A DNA stretch of 9,225 nucleotides, taken from the NCBI GenBank assembly GCA_003545125.1, contig DQCI01000251.1:14898-24122 (forward strand), in the 5' to 3' direction. The translations under genes were made by a program, and so were the position numbers. The notes under the pieces are model-generated. The model was not told where the DNA came from. It worked only from the letters and a program-made list of their open reading frames with translations, and did no database searches. Positions 1-5,788 of this stretch are shown here, piece after piece. The first letter of the stretch is position 1. Each line of letters opens with the position of its first letter. Source of the DNA: Paracoccaceae bacterium. GTDB taxonomy: Bacteria > Pseudomonadota > Alphaproteobacteria > Rhodobacterales > Rhodobacteraceae.

Positions 1-50
1 CCCTGTTTGCCCTGGCCCTGTTTGTCCTGACCCAGTTTGCCCTGGCCCAG
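1..50. repeat. 15-bp tandem repeat, in frame within the methyltransferase C-terminus
   Basis: Three full 15-base units (6-20, 21-35, 36-50) plus a partial unit at 1-5. On the coding (minus) strand they encode LGQGK, LGQDK, QGQGK and then QG. Units differ at a few positions. The array may continue beyond the window edge. The unit length is a multiple of three, so gain or loss of copies would keep the frame. Confidence 0.85.
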
Positions 51-821
51 CACGTCGGCGAGCCGGGCGGTCGCGGAGCCGCGTTTGAGCGGCTTCTGCT
101 GGCTTTCGTGCGGCGCCCAGCCGGTGAGGAAAACCATCTCGAACGTGGCCGGAATGCGCCCGTTTTCCCCGAACGCCTCGGCGTATTTCCGGGCGGCCCG
201 GGTGAACAGCTCGCGCGGGGTGGGCCCGGCGCGCTGAAGGAGCGCGTTACCCTCGCCCATCGCCCTGAGATCGCGCATCAGAGAGAAGGGATCGCCGTAG
301 CTCACCTTGCGCAGCGCGCTGTCTGCCACCGGAAGCGCGAGACCGGCCATTTGCAGCATCGAACCGAGGTCGCGGATCTCGGCCATCGGCAGAACCCGGG
401 GGCTGAGGCCGCCGGTCATCTCGGTTTCGGTCTCGGCGAGCACAGCGCGCAGCTCGGCGAGGGTCTGGCCACCGAAGGTCACCCCGAGAAACAGCCCGTC
501 GGGCCTCAGCGCCCGGCCGCATTGAAACAGCTGGGTCACGGGGTCGTTGGCCCAATGCAAGCCCAGCCCGTGAATCACCAGATCAAACGCGCCGGGTTCA
601 AGCGCGAGAAGGGGATCATCGGCGACGATTGTCGCGTCGGGGAAGTATCCCTGCCACAGATCCGGGAATCCGGTCACGACGGCGACCTTCGTAAACCGTC
701 TGTTAACCATTTCCAGCCGATCCTTCACCTCGTCGGCCGCGGCATGTTGCAGGAACATGCCATCGTCACGGGCCCGGGCACGGATCCGGGTCAGGCGGGT
801 GCGGTCGACGAGATCGGTCAT
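1..821 (-). CDS. SAM-methyltransferase-like protein, BioC/NDUFAF5 type (C-terminus cut by window edge)
   Basis: Reverse-strand reading from the ATG at 821 stays open for 273 codons to the window edge, so the stop lies outside. Recognisable features are an N-terminal stretch with FLQHAAADEV (about residues 23-32), FDLVIHGLGLHWANDPV (79-95), the LHW segment typical of BioC/NDUFAF5-like proteins, then ALRPDGLFLG, the usual post-motif of class I methyltransferases. The place where motif I should lie (about 46-58, VAVVTGFPDLW) lacks the glycine-rich GxGxG signature. The mitochondrial relative NDUFAF5 hydroxylates an arginine of a complex I subunit; a complex I-related role here is inference. The C-terminal end is a Gln/Gly/Lys pentapeptide repeat. 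The gene is divergent from comF with only 29 bases between starts. No clear Shine-Dalgarno sequence precedes the ATG. Family assignment is fairly secure; the function is not. Confidence 0.8.
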   Translation of the reverse strand, partial: MTDLVDRTRLTRIRARARDDGMFLQHAAADEVKDRLEMVNRRFTKVAVVTGFPDLWQGYFPDATIVADDPLLALEPGAFDLVIHGLGLHWANDPVTQLFQCGRALRPDGLFLGVTFGGQTLAELRAVLAETETEMTGGLSPRVLPMAEIRDLGSMLQMAGLALPVADSALRKVSYGDPFSLMRDLRAMGEGNALLQRAGPTPRELFTRAARKYAEAFGENGRIPATFEMVFLTGWAPHESQQKPLKRGSATARLADVLGQGKLGQDKQGQGKQ

Positions 822-837
822 GCGGCCGAGGTAAGAT

Positions 838-842
838 GGAGG
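838..842 (+). promoter_or_regulatory. Shine-Dalgarno site deciding the comF start
   Basis: GGAGG sits 8 bases before the ATG at 851. The in-frame ATG at 836 has only GAGG four bases upstream, so 851 is preferred. Confidence 0.65.
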
Positions 843-850
843 CGGACGAA

Positions 851-1567
851 ATGCAATCGGCTCTGGAGGTGCTTTACCCCGCGCAATGCGTCGGTTGCGG
901 CGAACCGGTGGAAGACACCCACGGGCTCTGCGGCAAATGCTGGGCCGAGACCCCGTTTATCACCGGCCATGTCTGCGACAAATGCGGCTGTCCGCTGCCC
1001 GGCGATACCGACGGCACGGCGGATCTCTGCGACGATTGCATGACAATCGCGCGGCCCTGGGCACGTGGCCGGGCGGCTCTGATCTACGCCGACCAGGGGC
1101 GGCGTTTCGTGCTCGGGATCAAGTATTACGACCGGCTCGATCTGGTGCTACCCGCGGCAGCCTGGATGGCCCGCGCGGCGCGCCCCTTCCTGACGCGCGA
1201 TCTGCTCGTTGTGCCCGTGCCCGCGCATTGGACGCGGGTTTTCCGCCGGCGCTACAATCAGGCCTCTGAGCTTGCCCGGGGTCTTGCCAAGGAGGCTGGG
1301 CTCGACGTGGCGCCCACCGCGTTGGTGCGCCCGACCCGAACCGCGCAGCAGGAACGCAAGACGCGCGAGGAGCGGTTCCAAAACCTCTCAGGCAAGATCG
1401 CGCCGCATCCCAAACGGGGGTCCGCCCTGAAAGATCGGCGCATTCTGCTGGTCGATGACGTTTTTACCTCGGGCGCGACGCTTGCCGCGTCGACCGAAGC
1501 CTGTCTTTCAGCCGGTGCGCGCGAGGTCTTCGTTCTGGTACTGGCACGCGCGGTCAAGGACGCTTAA
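851..1567 (+). CDS. comF: ComF family phosphoribosyltransferase-like protein
   Basis: Protein of 238 residues. The N-terminus carries the cysteine-rich zinc-binding region of ComF proteins: C13/C16 (CVGC), C27/C30 (CGKC), C42/C45/C47 and C60/C63. The C-terminal half is a type I phosphoribosyltransferase fold with the PRPP-binding motif LLVDDVFTSGAT at about 199-210, and VPVPAHWTRVFRRRYNQA upstream of it, a signature of the family. In naturally competent bacteria ComF is needed for DNA uptake or processing of incoming single strands; in many proteobacteria its role is unproven. An alternative in-frame ATG at 836 would add five residues, but the Shine-Dalgarno spacing favours 851. It heads a run with grxC, the amidase and the MarR gene; 48 bases separate it from grxC. 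Length and motifs are normal for the family. Confidence 0.9.
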   Translation: MQSALEVLYPAQCVGCGEPVEDTHGLCGKCWAETPFITGHVCDKCGCPLPGDTDGTADLCDDCMTIARPWARGRAALIYADQGRRFVLGIKYYDRLDLVLPAAAWMARAARPFLTRDLLVVPVPAHWTRVFRRRYNQASELARGLAKEAGLDVAPTALVRPTRTAQQERKTREERFQNLSGKIAPHPKRGSALKDRRILLVDDVFTSGATLAASTEACLSAGAREVFVLVLARAVKDA

Positions 1568-1615
1568 GTTCTCCCCGAACCGGCGCGGGTTGCCGCGACT
1601 TGACAAGGACGAACC

Positions 1616-1873
1616 ATGCAAGCGGTGACCATCTATACCAAACCATTCTGTGGCTATTGCCACGCCGCCAAACGGCTGCTCGCGCACAAAGGCGTCGACT
1701 TCACCGAGATCGACATCTCCGGCAACCCGGAGCTCCGGCGTGAAATGATCCAGAAGACGAACGGTCGGTCAACCGTGCCGCAGATCTGGATCGGCGACAC
1801 CCATGTGGGCGGGTTCGACGATATCGACGATCTCGAAGCACGGGGGCGGCTCGATCAGATGCTGAAAGGCTGA
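1616..1873 (+). CDS. grxC: Glutaredoxin 3 (GrxC type)
   Basis: Protein of 85 residues, the usual length of a dithiol glutaredoxin. It uses glutathione to reduce protein disulfides and mixed disulfides in the cytoplasm. The active site is CGYC at residues 12-15 after the beta strand VTIYTKPF. The cis-proline motif TVPQIWI and the glutathione-binding GGFDD segment follow in the expected order, and a C-terminal helix ends the protein. CGYC rather than CPYC is a common variant in alphaproteobacterial Grx3. An AAGGA Shine-Dalgarno sequence lies 6 bases before the ATG. The stop codon is directly followed by the ATG of the amidase gene, so the two are probably co-translated. Confidence 0.95.
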   Translation: MQAVTIYTKPFCGYCHAAKRLLAHKGVDFTEIDISGNPELRREMIQKTNGRSTVPQIWIGDTHVGGFDDIDDLEARGRLDQMLKG

Positions 1874-2692
1874 ATGCGCGCGGGGTTGATCCAGCTTTCT
1901 TCCGGACCCGATCCGGAGGCCAATCTGGCCATCACCCGGGGCTTTCTGCGCGATGCCGCCGCGGCGGGCGCAAATCTCGTGTTGACCCCCGAGGTCACCA
2001 ACATCGTCACCGCCGAGCGTGCCCACCTCGCCGCGATGGTGCATCCCGAAAACAGCGACCCGACCCTGGCGGCGCTTTGTGACGAAGCTGGTCGGCAGGG
2101 GCTCTGGCTGCTGATCGGGTCGCTGGCCCTGAGGACGGACGATCCGGACGGAAGATTTGCCAACCGGTCGTTCCTCGTCTCGCCCGAAGGACGGATTGCG
2201 GCGCGCTACGACAAGATCCACATGTTCGACGTGGACCTGTCGCAAACCGAACGCTACCGCGAAAGTGCGGCGTTTCGTCCCGGCGCGCGCGCGGTCATGG
2301 CCGAAACGCCGATAGCGAGGATCGGGCTCAGCATCTGCTACGACCTGCGGTTTCCGGGGCTCTACCGGAGACTTGCACAGGCGGGGGCGGAAATCCTCAC
2401 CGTGCCGTCGGCCTTCACCCGGGAGACCGGCAAGGCGCATTGGGAGAGCCTTTTGCGCGCCCGCGCCATCGAAAACGGCGCTTTCGTCCTGGCGCCTGCG
2501 CAGACCGGAGAGAATGCGAACGGCCGCGCGACTCACGGCCACTCCCTGGCGGTCTCGCCTTCGGGCGAAGTGCTTGCCGATGCCGGAACCGAGCCCTGCG
2601 TCACGCTTGTTGATTTCGATCTCGCTTCAGTAGACCATGCGCGCAGACGTGTTCCGTCGCTTCACCATGATCGGGAATTCCTAGGTCCTTGA
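1874..2692 (+). CDS. Nitrilase-superfamily amidase, Nit1/Nit2-like (possible deaminated glutathione amidase)
   Basis: Protein of 272 residues. The nitrilase-superfamily catalytic triad is visible: E40 in LTPEVTN, K114 in YDKIHMFDVDL and C155 in LSICYDLRFP. The KIHMFDVD and CYDLRFP wording matches the Nit1/Nit2 (NitFhit) branch rather than true nitrilases. Members hydrolyse omega-amides or amides of short dicarboxylic acids; Nit1 repairs deaminated glutathione formed by transaminase side reactions. The gene starts on the base after the grxC stop, which supports a glutathione connection here, although that remains inference. AAAGG four bases before the ATG is a close but usable Shine-Dalgarno sequence. 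Its TGA overlaps the TTG start of the MarR gene. The alternative specificity is omega-amidase (Nit2), acting on alpha-ketoglutaramate. Confidence 0.9.
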   Translation: MRAGLIQLSSGPDPEANLAITRGFLRDAAAAGANLVLTPEVTNIVTAERAHLAAMVHPENSDPTLAALCDEAGRQGLWLLIGSLALRTDDPDGRFANRSFLVSPEGRIAARYDKIHMFDVDLSQTERYRESAAFRPGARAVMAETPIARIGLSICYDLRFPGLYRRLAQAGAEILTVPSAFTRETGKAHWESLLRARAIENGAFVLAPAQTGENANGRATHGHSLAVSPSGEVLADAGTEPCVTLVDFDLASVDHARRRVPSLHHDREFLGP

Positions 2693-3135
2693 CGTCCGAT
2701 AGCTCCGAAAACCTGTCCATTGCGCTGTTCAGCGAGATGTTCATGGCCGATCAGCTGGCCCGAACGGCGCTGTCGAAAGTGCTGCCGAAAGGCATGGAGC
2801 TCAGCCATTTTTCGGTGCTCAATCACCTGGCGGGCGCCGCCGAGGTCCGGACTCCGGCCGGGCTCGCGCGGACCTTTCACGTCACCCGCGGGGCTATGAC
2901 CAACACGCTTGGCAAGCTCGAATGGGCGGGGCATGTGCATATCCATCCCGACTGGGACGATGCGCGTCGCAAGCAGGTGACGATCAGCCCGGCGGGGCGT
3001 GCGGCGCGCAATGCGGCGTTGTCGTCGATCGCGCCGCTGATTGCCGAGGTGGTCGATCGAATCGGTCCCGACAAGGTGCGCGCTGCCCTGCCCGTGCTGC
3101 GCGCGATCCGCGAACAATTCGACCAGATAGACTAG
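2689..3135 (+). CDS. MarR-family transcriptional regulator (TTG start)
   Basis: Protein of 148 residues, normal for MarR. The winged helix-turn-helix is recognisable: LSHFSVLNHLA (38-48), LARTFHVTRGAMTNTLGKLE with the recognition helix at about 66-79, and the wing with DWDDARRKQVTISPAG (88-103), where Asp-x-Arg is the family's conserved wing motif. Flanking helices (about 8-32 and 108-148) should form the dimer interface. The TTG overlaps the TGA of the amidase gene in the arrangement TTGA. A stop at 2668-2670 limits the frame upstream and no ATG lies between, so TTG 2689 is the best start; the alternative ATG at 2737 would remove part of the first dimerisation helix. The target and ligand are unknown. 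It may regulate its own operon. It converges on ubiG. Confidence 0.85.
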   Translation: MTSDSSENLSIALFSEMFMADQLARTALSKVLPKGMELSHFSVLNHLAGAAEVRTPAGLARTFHVTRGAMTNTLGKLEWAGHVHIHPDWDDARRKQVTISPAGRAARNAALSSIAPLIAEVVDRIGPDKVRAALPVLRAIREQFDQID

Positions 3136-3147
3136 CACGCAGCTTCA

Positions 3148-3162
3148 GCGCCGGTTTGGCGC
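3148..3162. terminator. Weak hairpin between convergent marR-type gene and ubiG
   Basis: GCGCC, loop GGTTT, GGCGC forms a 5-bp stem in the 57-base convergent gap. Neither strand has a T-run after it, so a true intrinsic terminator is doubtful; it could only help stop transcription weakly. Confidence 0.2.
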
Positions 3163-3192
3163 GACTGGTTCCCATCTCCGGAGAAACAGGGC

Positions 3193-3939
3193 CTATTCCG
3201 GGCGGATCGAGGCGGTCACGTAGTTGACGCTGAGGTCTTTCTCAGAGATCGACCAGCTCCAGGTGAGCGGGTTGAACACGTAGCCCGACGTGTCGGTCAC
3301 CTCGAGACCGGCCTGGATCAGCAGCTCTTCGAGCTCGGCTGGCGTGATGAACTTCGACCACTCATGGGTGCCCACCGGCAACCAGCGCATGACCCGCTCG
3401 GCCCCGAAAACCGCTATCGCGTAGCTCTTCGGATTGCGGTTGATGGTGGAGGCCAGCATGAGCCCGCCCGGCTTGAGCAGATTGCGGCAGGCGGTGAGGT
3501 AGTCGATCGGGCTCGCCACGTGCTCGACCACTTCCATGTTGAGCACCACGTCGAAAAGCTCGCCCGCTCCGGCCAGCGCCTCGGCGGTGGTGAAACGATA
3601 GTCGATATCGAGCCCGGATTGTTCGGCATGGATCCGCGCGACGGGTATGTTGCGCTCCGCCGCGTCGGCGCCGATCACCTGCGCTCCGAGCCGCGCCATC
3701 GGTTCGGAAAGCAGCCCTCCACCGCAGCCGATATCGAGAAGGCGCAAACCCTCGAACGGCGTCGGCCCGTTCAGATCCCGCCCGAACCGTTCGGCGATCT
3801 TGTCCGTGATGTAATCGAGCCGAACCGGGTTCATCATGTGCAGCGGCTTGAACTTGCCGGTCGGATCCCACCATTCGGCGGACATCGCCTCGAACTTGGC
3901 GACTTCGGACGGATCGACGGTTGTCTGGGCGGTTGTCAT
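3193..3939 (-). CDS. ubiG: Ubiquinone biosynthesis O-methyltransferase UbiG
   Basis: Protein of 248 residues, close to the family's usual length. UbiG performs the two O-methylations in ubiquinone synthesis at the cytoplasmic face of the membrane, using S-adenosylmethionine. Family signatures are present: [26 protein letters not shown] near the N-terminus (16-41, key residues W23 and W24, D25, P38, R40), motif [10 protein letters not shown] at 67-75, VIGADAAE after it, NMEVVEHV, and the LKPGG post-motif followed by INRNPKSYA. The start was set at 3939 (MTTAQ) because a purine-rich AGAAAGAAG lies about 5 bases upstream; an upstream ATG at 3993 would add 18 basic residues not typical of UbiG. 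The gene is divergent from pip with 52 bases between starts. Confidence 0.95.
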   Translation of the reverse strand: MTTAQTTVDPSEVAKFEAMSAEWWDPTGKFKPLHMMNPVRLDYITDKIAERFGRDLNGPTPFEGLRLLDIGCGGGLLSEPMARLGAQVIGADAAERNIPVARIHAEQSGLDIDYRFTTAEALAGAGELFDVVLNMEVVEHVASPIDYLTACRNLLKPGGLMLASTINRNPKSYAIAVFGAERVMRWLPVGTHEWSKFITPAELEELLIQAGLEVTDTSGYVFNPLTWSWSISEKDLSVNYVTASIRPE

Positions 3940-3973
3940 GTTGGCTTCTTTCTCGTGGCGATCACAACGGCTG

Positions 3974-4018
3974 CGTATTATACGGGATCTCATGGATCGT
4001 TCCTCACGACATAATACG
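3974..4018. repeat. AT-rich 8-bp inverted repeat in ubiG/pip divergent region
   Basis: CGTATTAT at 3974-3981 is the exact reverse complement of ATAATACG at 4011-4018, with 29 bases between. The left arm covers the candidate -10 of ubiG and the right arm lies in the first codons of pip. It may be a split operator or chance. Confidence 0.35.
3977..3982 (-). promoter_or_regulatory. Candidate -10 element for ubiG
   Basis: A perfect TATAAT on the minus strand, in the 52-base divergent gap, about 37 bases before the ubiG ATG. A start of transcription near 3970 would give a leader of about 30 bases. No convincing -35 hexamer lies 16-18 bases upstream on that strand, so the call is tentative. Confidence 0.35.
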
Positions 4019-4981
4019 ACTGGCGGAAAACTCTACCCCGGACGCGAGCCCTTCCGGCGACATATGCTGGAAGTGGGCGAAGGCCACACGCTCTATGTCG
4101 AGGAGGTCGGCAACCCGGTCGGGATTCCGGTGATCGTGTTGCACGGCGGGCCGGGCGGCGGCTGTTCGCCCGCGATGCGCCGGTTCTTCGATCCCGAGCA
4201 GTACCGCACCATCCTGTTCGACCAGCGTGGCTGCGGGCGGTCGCGGCCGCATGCCTGCGTCACTGACAACACCACCTGGCATCTCGTGCGCGATATCGAA
4301 CACATCCGCACGACCCTGGGGCTCGACCGCTGGATCGTGTTCGGCGGCAGCTGGGGGGCGACGCTTGCGCTCGTTTATGCCCAGGCGCATCCGTCCCGGA
4401 TCTCGTGGCTCGTGTTGCGCGGTGTATTCCTGGCAACCCAGGGCGAGCTCGACTGGTTCTACGGGGGCGGTGCGGGCAAGTTCTGGCCCGACCTCTGGGC
4501 GCGATTCATAGAGCCTATTCCGGCGGGGGAGCGCGAAGATATCATCGGCGCCTATCACAAACGGCTGTTCTCGGGCAAACGCTCCGAGGAAGTGGTTCAT
4601 GCCCGAAAATGGGCCGCCTGGGAAAACGCGCTCGCTTCGATCGACAACGACGGGGCCGTCGCCGAAAGCCCCGCCGACTACGCGCTCGCCTTCTCGAAAC
4701 TCGAAAACCACTATTTCATCAACAAGGCCTTCCTCGGCCCCGATCATCAGATCCTCGCCAACATGGACCGGATCGCGCAGGTGCCCGGGACGATCGTGCA
4801 GGGCCGGCACGACATGATCTGTCCGCCCCGATCGGCGTGGGATCTGCACCAGGCCTGGCCGATGAGCGAATTGCGTCTCGTTGCGCGGGCCGGCCATGCG
4901 GTGTCGGAACCGGGCATTGCCTCGGAACTGGTGCGCACGATGGACAACCTCGCCCGGCAGAGTTCGACGCTGCGGTTGTAG
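3992..4981 (+). CDS. pip: Proline iminopeptidase (alpha/beta hydrolase, S33 family)
   Basis: Protein of 329 residues, typical for the proteobacterial enzyme, which removes N-terminal proline from short peptides in the cytoplasm. [10 protein letters not shown] at 51-60 is the oxyanion-hole region, FDQRGCGRS (76-84) is a family hallmark, and [10 protein letters not shown] places the nucleophile at S120. D274 (GRHDMICPP) and H302 ([10 protein letters not shown]) complete the triad. E211 (in AWE) and E238 (LENHYF) match the acidic residues that hold the substrate amino terminus in this family. No signal peptide is seen. The start at 3992 gives the usual short N-terminus ending in LYPGREPF; a further upstream ATG at 3836 lies inside ubiG on the opposite strand and is rejected. 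GGGA four bases upstream is a weak Shine-Dalgarno sequence. Confidence 0.93.
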   Translation: MDRSSRHNTTGGKLYPGREPFRRHMLEVGEGHTLYVEEVGNPVGIPVIVLHGGPGGGCSPAMRRFFDPEQYRTILFDQRGCGRSRPHACVTDNTTWHLVRDIEHIRTTLGLDRWIVFGGSWGATLALVYAQAHPSRISWLVLRGVFLATQGELDWFYGGGAGKFWPDLWARFIEPIPAGEREDIIGAYHKRLFSGKRSEEVVHARKWAAWENALASIDNDGAVAESPADYALAFSKLENHYFINKAFLGPDHQILANMDRIAQVPGTIVQGRHDMICPPRSAWDLHQAWPMSELRLVARAGHAVSEPGIASELVRTMDNLARQSSTLRL

Positions 4982-4992
4982 GGCACCGGGCC

Positions 4993-5013
4993 TGTAATCG
5001 GGCTTGTAATCGG
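4993..5013 (+). repeat. Short direct repeat upstream of methyltransferase gene
   Basis: TGTAATCGG occurs at 4993-5001 and again at 5005-5013, a 12-base period, or about one helical turn. It lies between the pip stop and the palindrome at 5025-5048. The second copy overlaps TTGTAA (5004-5009), a possible -35 element. Confidence 0.5.
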
Positions 5014-5033
5014 TTCGGTCGGCACCATGTTAA
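5004..5033 (+). promoter_or_regulatory. Weak candidate promoter for the 5060 methyltransferase
   Basis: TTGTAA at 5004-5009 is a fair -35. The best -10 at normal spacing is TGTTAA (5028-5033), a poor match that lies in the left arm of the palindrome. If real, a protein on the palindrome would block the promoter. Confidence 0.25.
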
Positions 5034-5048
5034 ACATGATTAACATGG
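5025..5048. promoter_or_regulatory. Perfect 9-6-9 inverted repeat, candidate operator or RBS-masking hairpin
   Basis: CCATGTTAA (5025-5033), spacer ACATGA, TTAACATGG (5040-5048). The arms are exact reverse complements. The right arm shares its last two bases with the GGAGG ribosome binding site at 5047-5051. The AT-rich sequence stands out from the surrounding GC-rich DNA. The same stretch also reads as a 9-base direct repeat (CATGTTAAA, CATGATTAA, CATG). Both a dimeric regulator site and an RNA hairpin are possible. Confidence 0.5.
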
Positions 5049-5051
5049 AGG
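5047..5051 (+). promoter_or_regulatory. Shine-Dalgarno site deciding the 5060 start
   Basis: GGAGG stands 8 bases before the ATG at 5060. Three earlier in-frame ATGs (5027, 5036, 5045) lie within the palindrome and lack a ribosome binding site. Confidence 0.75.
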
Positions 5052-5059
5052 AAAGCAAA

Positions 5060-5671
5060 ATGCACAAGGCCGCCTTCTGGAACCGGATCGCCGAGAAGTA
5101 CGCCTCCTCGCCGATTTCCGATGAAGCCGCCTACAAGCGCAAGCTCGAGCTGACGCAGGCGCGGATGACGCCCGAAACGCAGGCGCTGGAGTTTGGCTGC
5201 GGCACCGGCAGCACCGCTCTCATCCACGCAGACCACGTCAAATCCTACCGGGCCACGGATTTCTCGGACGCGATGATCGAAATCGCGCGCACGAAAGAGC
5301 CGATGCCCGAAAATCTCACCTTCGATGTGGCCGCATTCGACGAGATGGCGCTTGACGACGAAAGCCTCGACATGGTGCTGGGCCTGTCGATCCTGCACCT
5401 TGTGCCCGACCCGAGAGCCACCATCGCCGAGGCTTTCCGTGTGCTGAGGCTGGGTGGACACTTCGTCACCTCCACGGCTCTACTCGGCCGCATGTGGCCG
5501 CTGAAACTCATCGCCCCGCTCGGCCAGGCCATTGGCCGTCTGCCGCATTTGAGTTTCTTCGGCGCGGAGGATCTGCGCGCGATGATGCGCGACGCAGGTT
5601 TCGAGATCGAGGAGGACTGGCAACCGGATGCGGGGCGGACGCTGTTTCTGATCGCGCAAAAACCTGTCTGA
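5060..5671 (+). CDS. Class I SAM-dependent methyltransferase, uncharacterised (UbiE/COQ5-like)
   Basis: Protein of 203 residues. It begins [19 protein letters not shown], a cap found in a family of small UbiE/COQ5-like methyltransferases. Motif I is LEFGCGTGS at 43-51, followed by the acidic ATDFS strand end (motif II), [10 protein letters not shown] in place of motif IV, and [11 protein letters not shown] as the post-motif. The end, LFLIAQKPV, is the usual final strand. No membrane segment is seen. The substrate is unknown. It sits between pip and the rimP operon, 78 bases after pip, with its own candidate control region (direct repeat and palindrome), so it is probably transcribed alone. 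The small-molecule type of fold suggests a metabolite or xenobiotic substrate, but this is inference. Downstream lie the rimP promoter and terminator. Confidence 0.85.
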   Translation: MHKAAFWNRIAEKYASSPISDEAAYKRKLELTQARMTPETQALEFGCGTGSTALIHADHVKSYRATDFSDAMIEIARTKEPMPENLTFDVAAFDEMALDDESLDMVLGLSILHLVPDPRATIAEAFRVLRLGGHFVTSTALLGRMWPLKLIAPLGQAIGRLPHLSFFGAEDLRAMMRDAGFEIEEDWQPDAGRTLFLIAQKPV

Positions 5672-5681
5672 CAGCTTTTCC

Positions 5682-5710
5682 TTGCAGTCGGGCCCCATCC
5701 CGCCTATATC
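5682..5710 (+). promoter_or_regulatory. Sigma70-type promoter of the rimP-nusA-infB operon
   Basis: TTGCAG (5682-5687), a 17-base spacer, then TATATC (5705-5710). Both hexamers match the consensus at four or five positions with ideal spacing. It lies just after the methyltransferase stop codon. Transcription would begin near 5717, giving a leader of about 100 bases before rimP. Confidence 0.6.
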
Positions 5711-5725
5711 CCCCTCAATAGCGGC

Positions 5726-5748
5726 GCCTCGGCTTCCACCCCCGAGGC
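5726..5748 (+). promoter_or_regulatory. Leader hairpin upstream of the rimP terminator
   Basis: GCCTCGG (5726-5732) pairs with CCGAGGC (5742-5748) around a 9-base C-rich loop. It would be the first structure in the rimP leader RNA, about 16 bases before the terminator stem. It may be the sensing or anti-termination part of an attenuator; no partner that clearly excludes the terminator was found by eye. Confidence 0.45.
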
Positions 5749-5763
5749 TCCACCGGAAAATCC

Positions 5764-5788
5764 AACGGGCCCGCTGGCCCGTTTTTTT
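5764..5788 (+). terminator. Intrinsic terminator (probable attenuator) in the rimP leader
   Basis: AACGGGCC (5764-5771), loop CGCT, GGCCCGTT (5776-5783), with seven T in a row at 5782-5788. The stem is perfect and GC-rich. It lies after the candidate promoter and 28 bases before the rimP start, so any transcript from that promoter must read through it. It could also end transcription of the upstream methyltransferase gene. Confidence 0.85.

Noticed and set aside
108..1043. 311-codon plus-strand open frame across the first gene and into comF
   Set aside because: The minus strand encodes a recognisable methyltransferase-like protein over 1-821, and this frame overlaps comF in another frame. 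It shows no domain.
1584..1597. Small hairpin (CGCGG, GTTG, CCGCG) between comF and grxC
   Set aside because: Only a 5-bp stem with no T-run, inside a probable operon; short GC hairpins are expected by chance at this composition.
1600..1605. Perfect TTGACA before grxC
   Set aside because: No -10-like hexamer lies 16-18 bases downstream, and the hexamer overlaps the Shine-Dalgarno region of grxC, so a promoter is not supported.
1769..2542. 257-codon minus-strand open frame opposite the amidase
   Set aside because: The amidase with a complete catalytic triad occupies the plus strand; the reverse frame is low-information and overlaps grxC.
3175..3184. Palindrome TCTCCGGAGA in the convergent gap before ubiG's stop
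   Set aside because: It has no loop, so it cannot form a good terminator hairpin, and no promoter it could control is nearby.
3836..3991. N-terminal extension of the pip frame to an ATG at 3836
   Set aside because: The added 52 residues would overlap ubiG on the other strand and do not resemble proline iminopeptidase N-termini.
3364..4014. 216-codon plus-strand open frame opposite ubiG
   Set aside because: It is the reverse reading of an intact ubiG and runs through the divergent promoter region.
4012..4021. TAATACGACT, matching the first ten bases of the T7 phage promoter
   Set aside because: The match stops there and lies within the pip coding sequence; no phage genes are nearby. Chance similarity.
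4004..4897. 297-codon open frame antisense to pip
   Set aside because: The plus strand encodes an intact proline iminopeptidase with all catalytic residues; the reverse reading is a shadow without family features.
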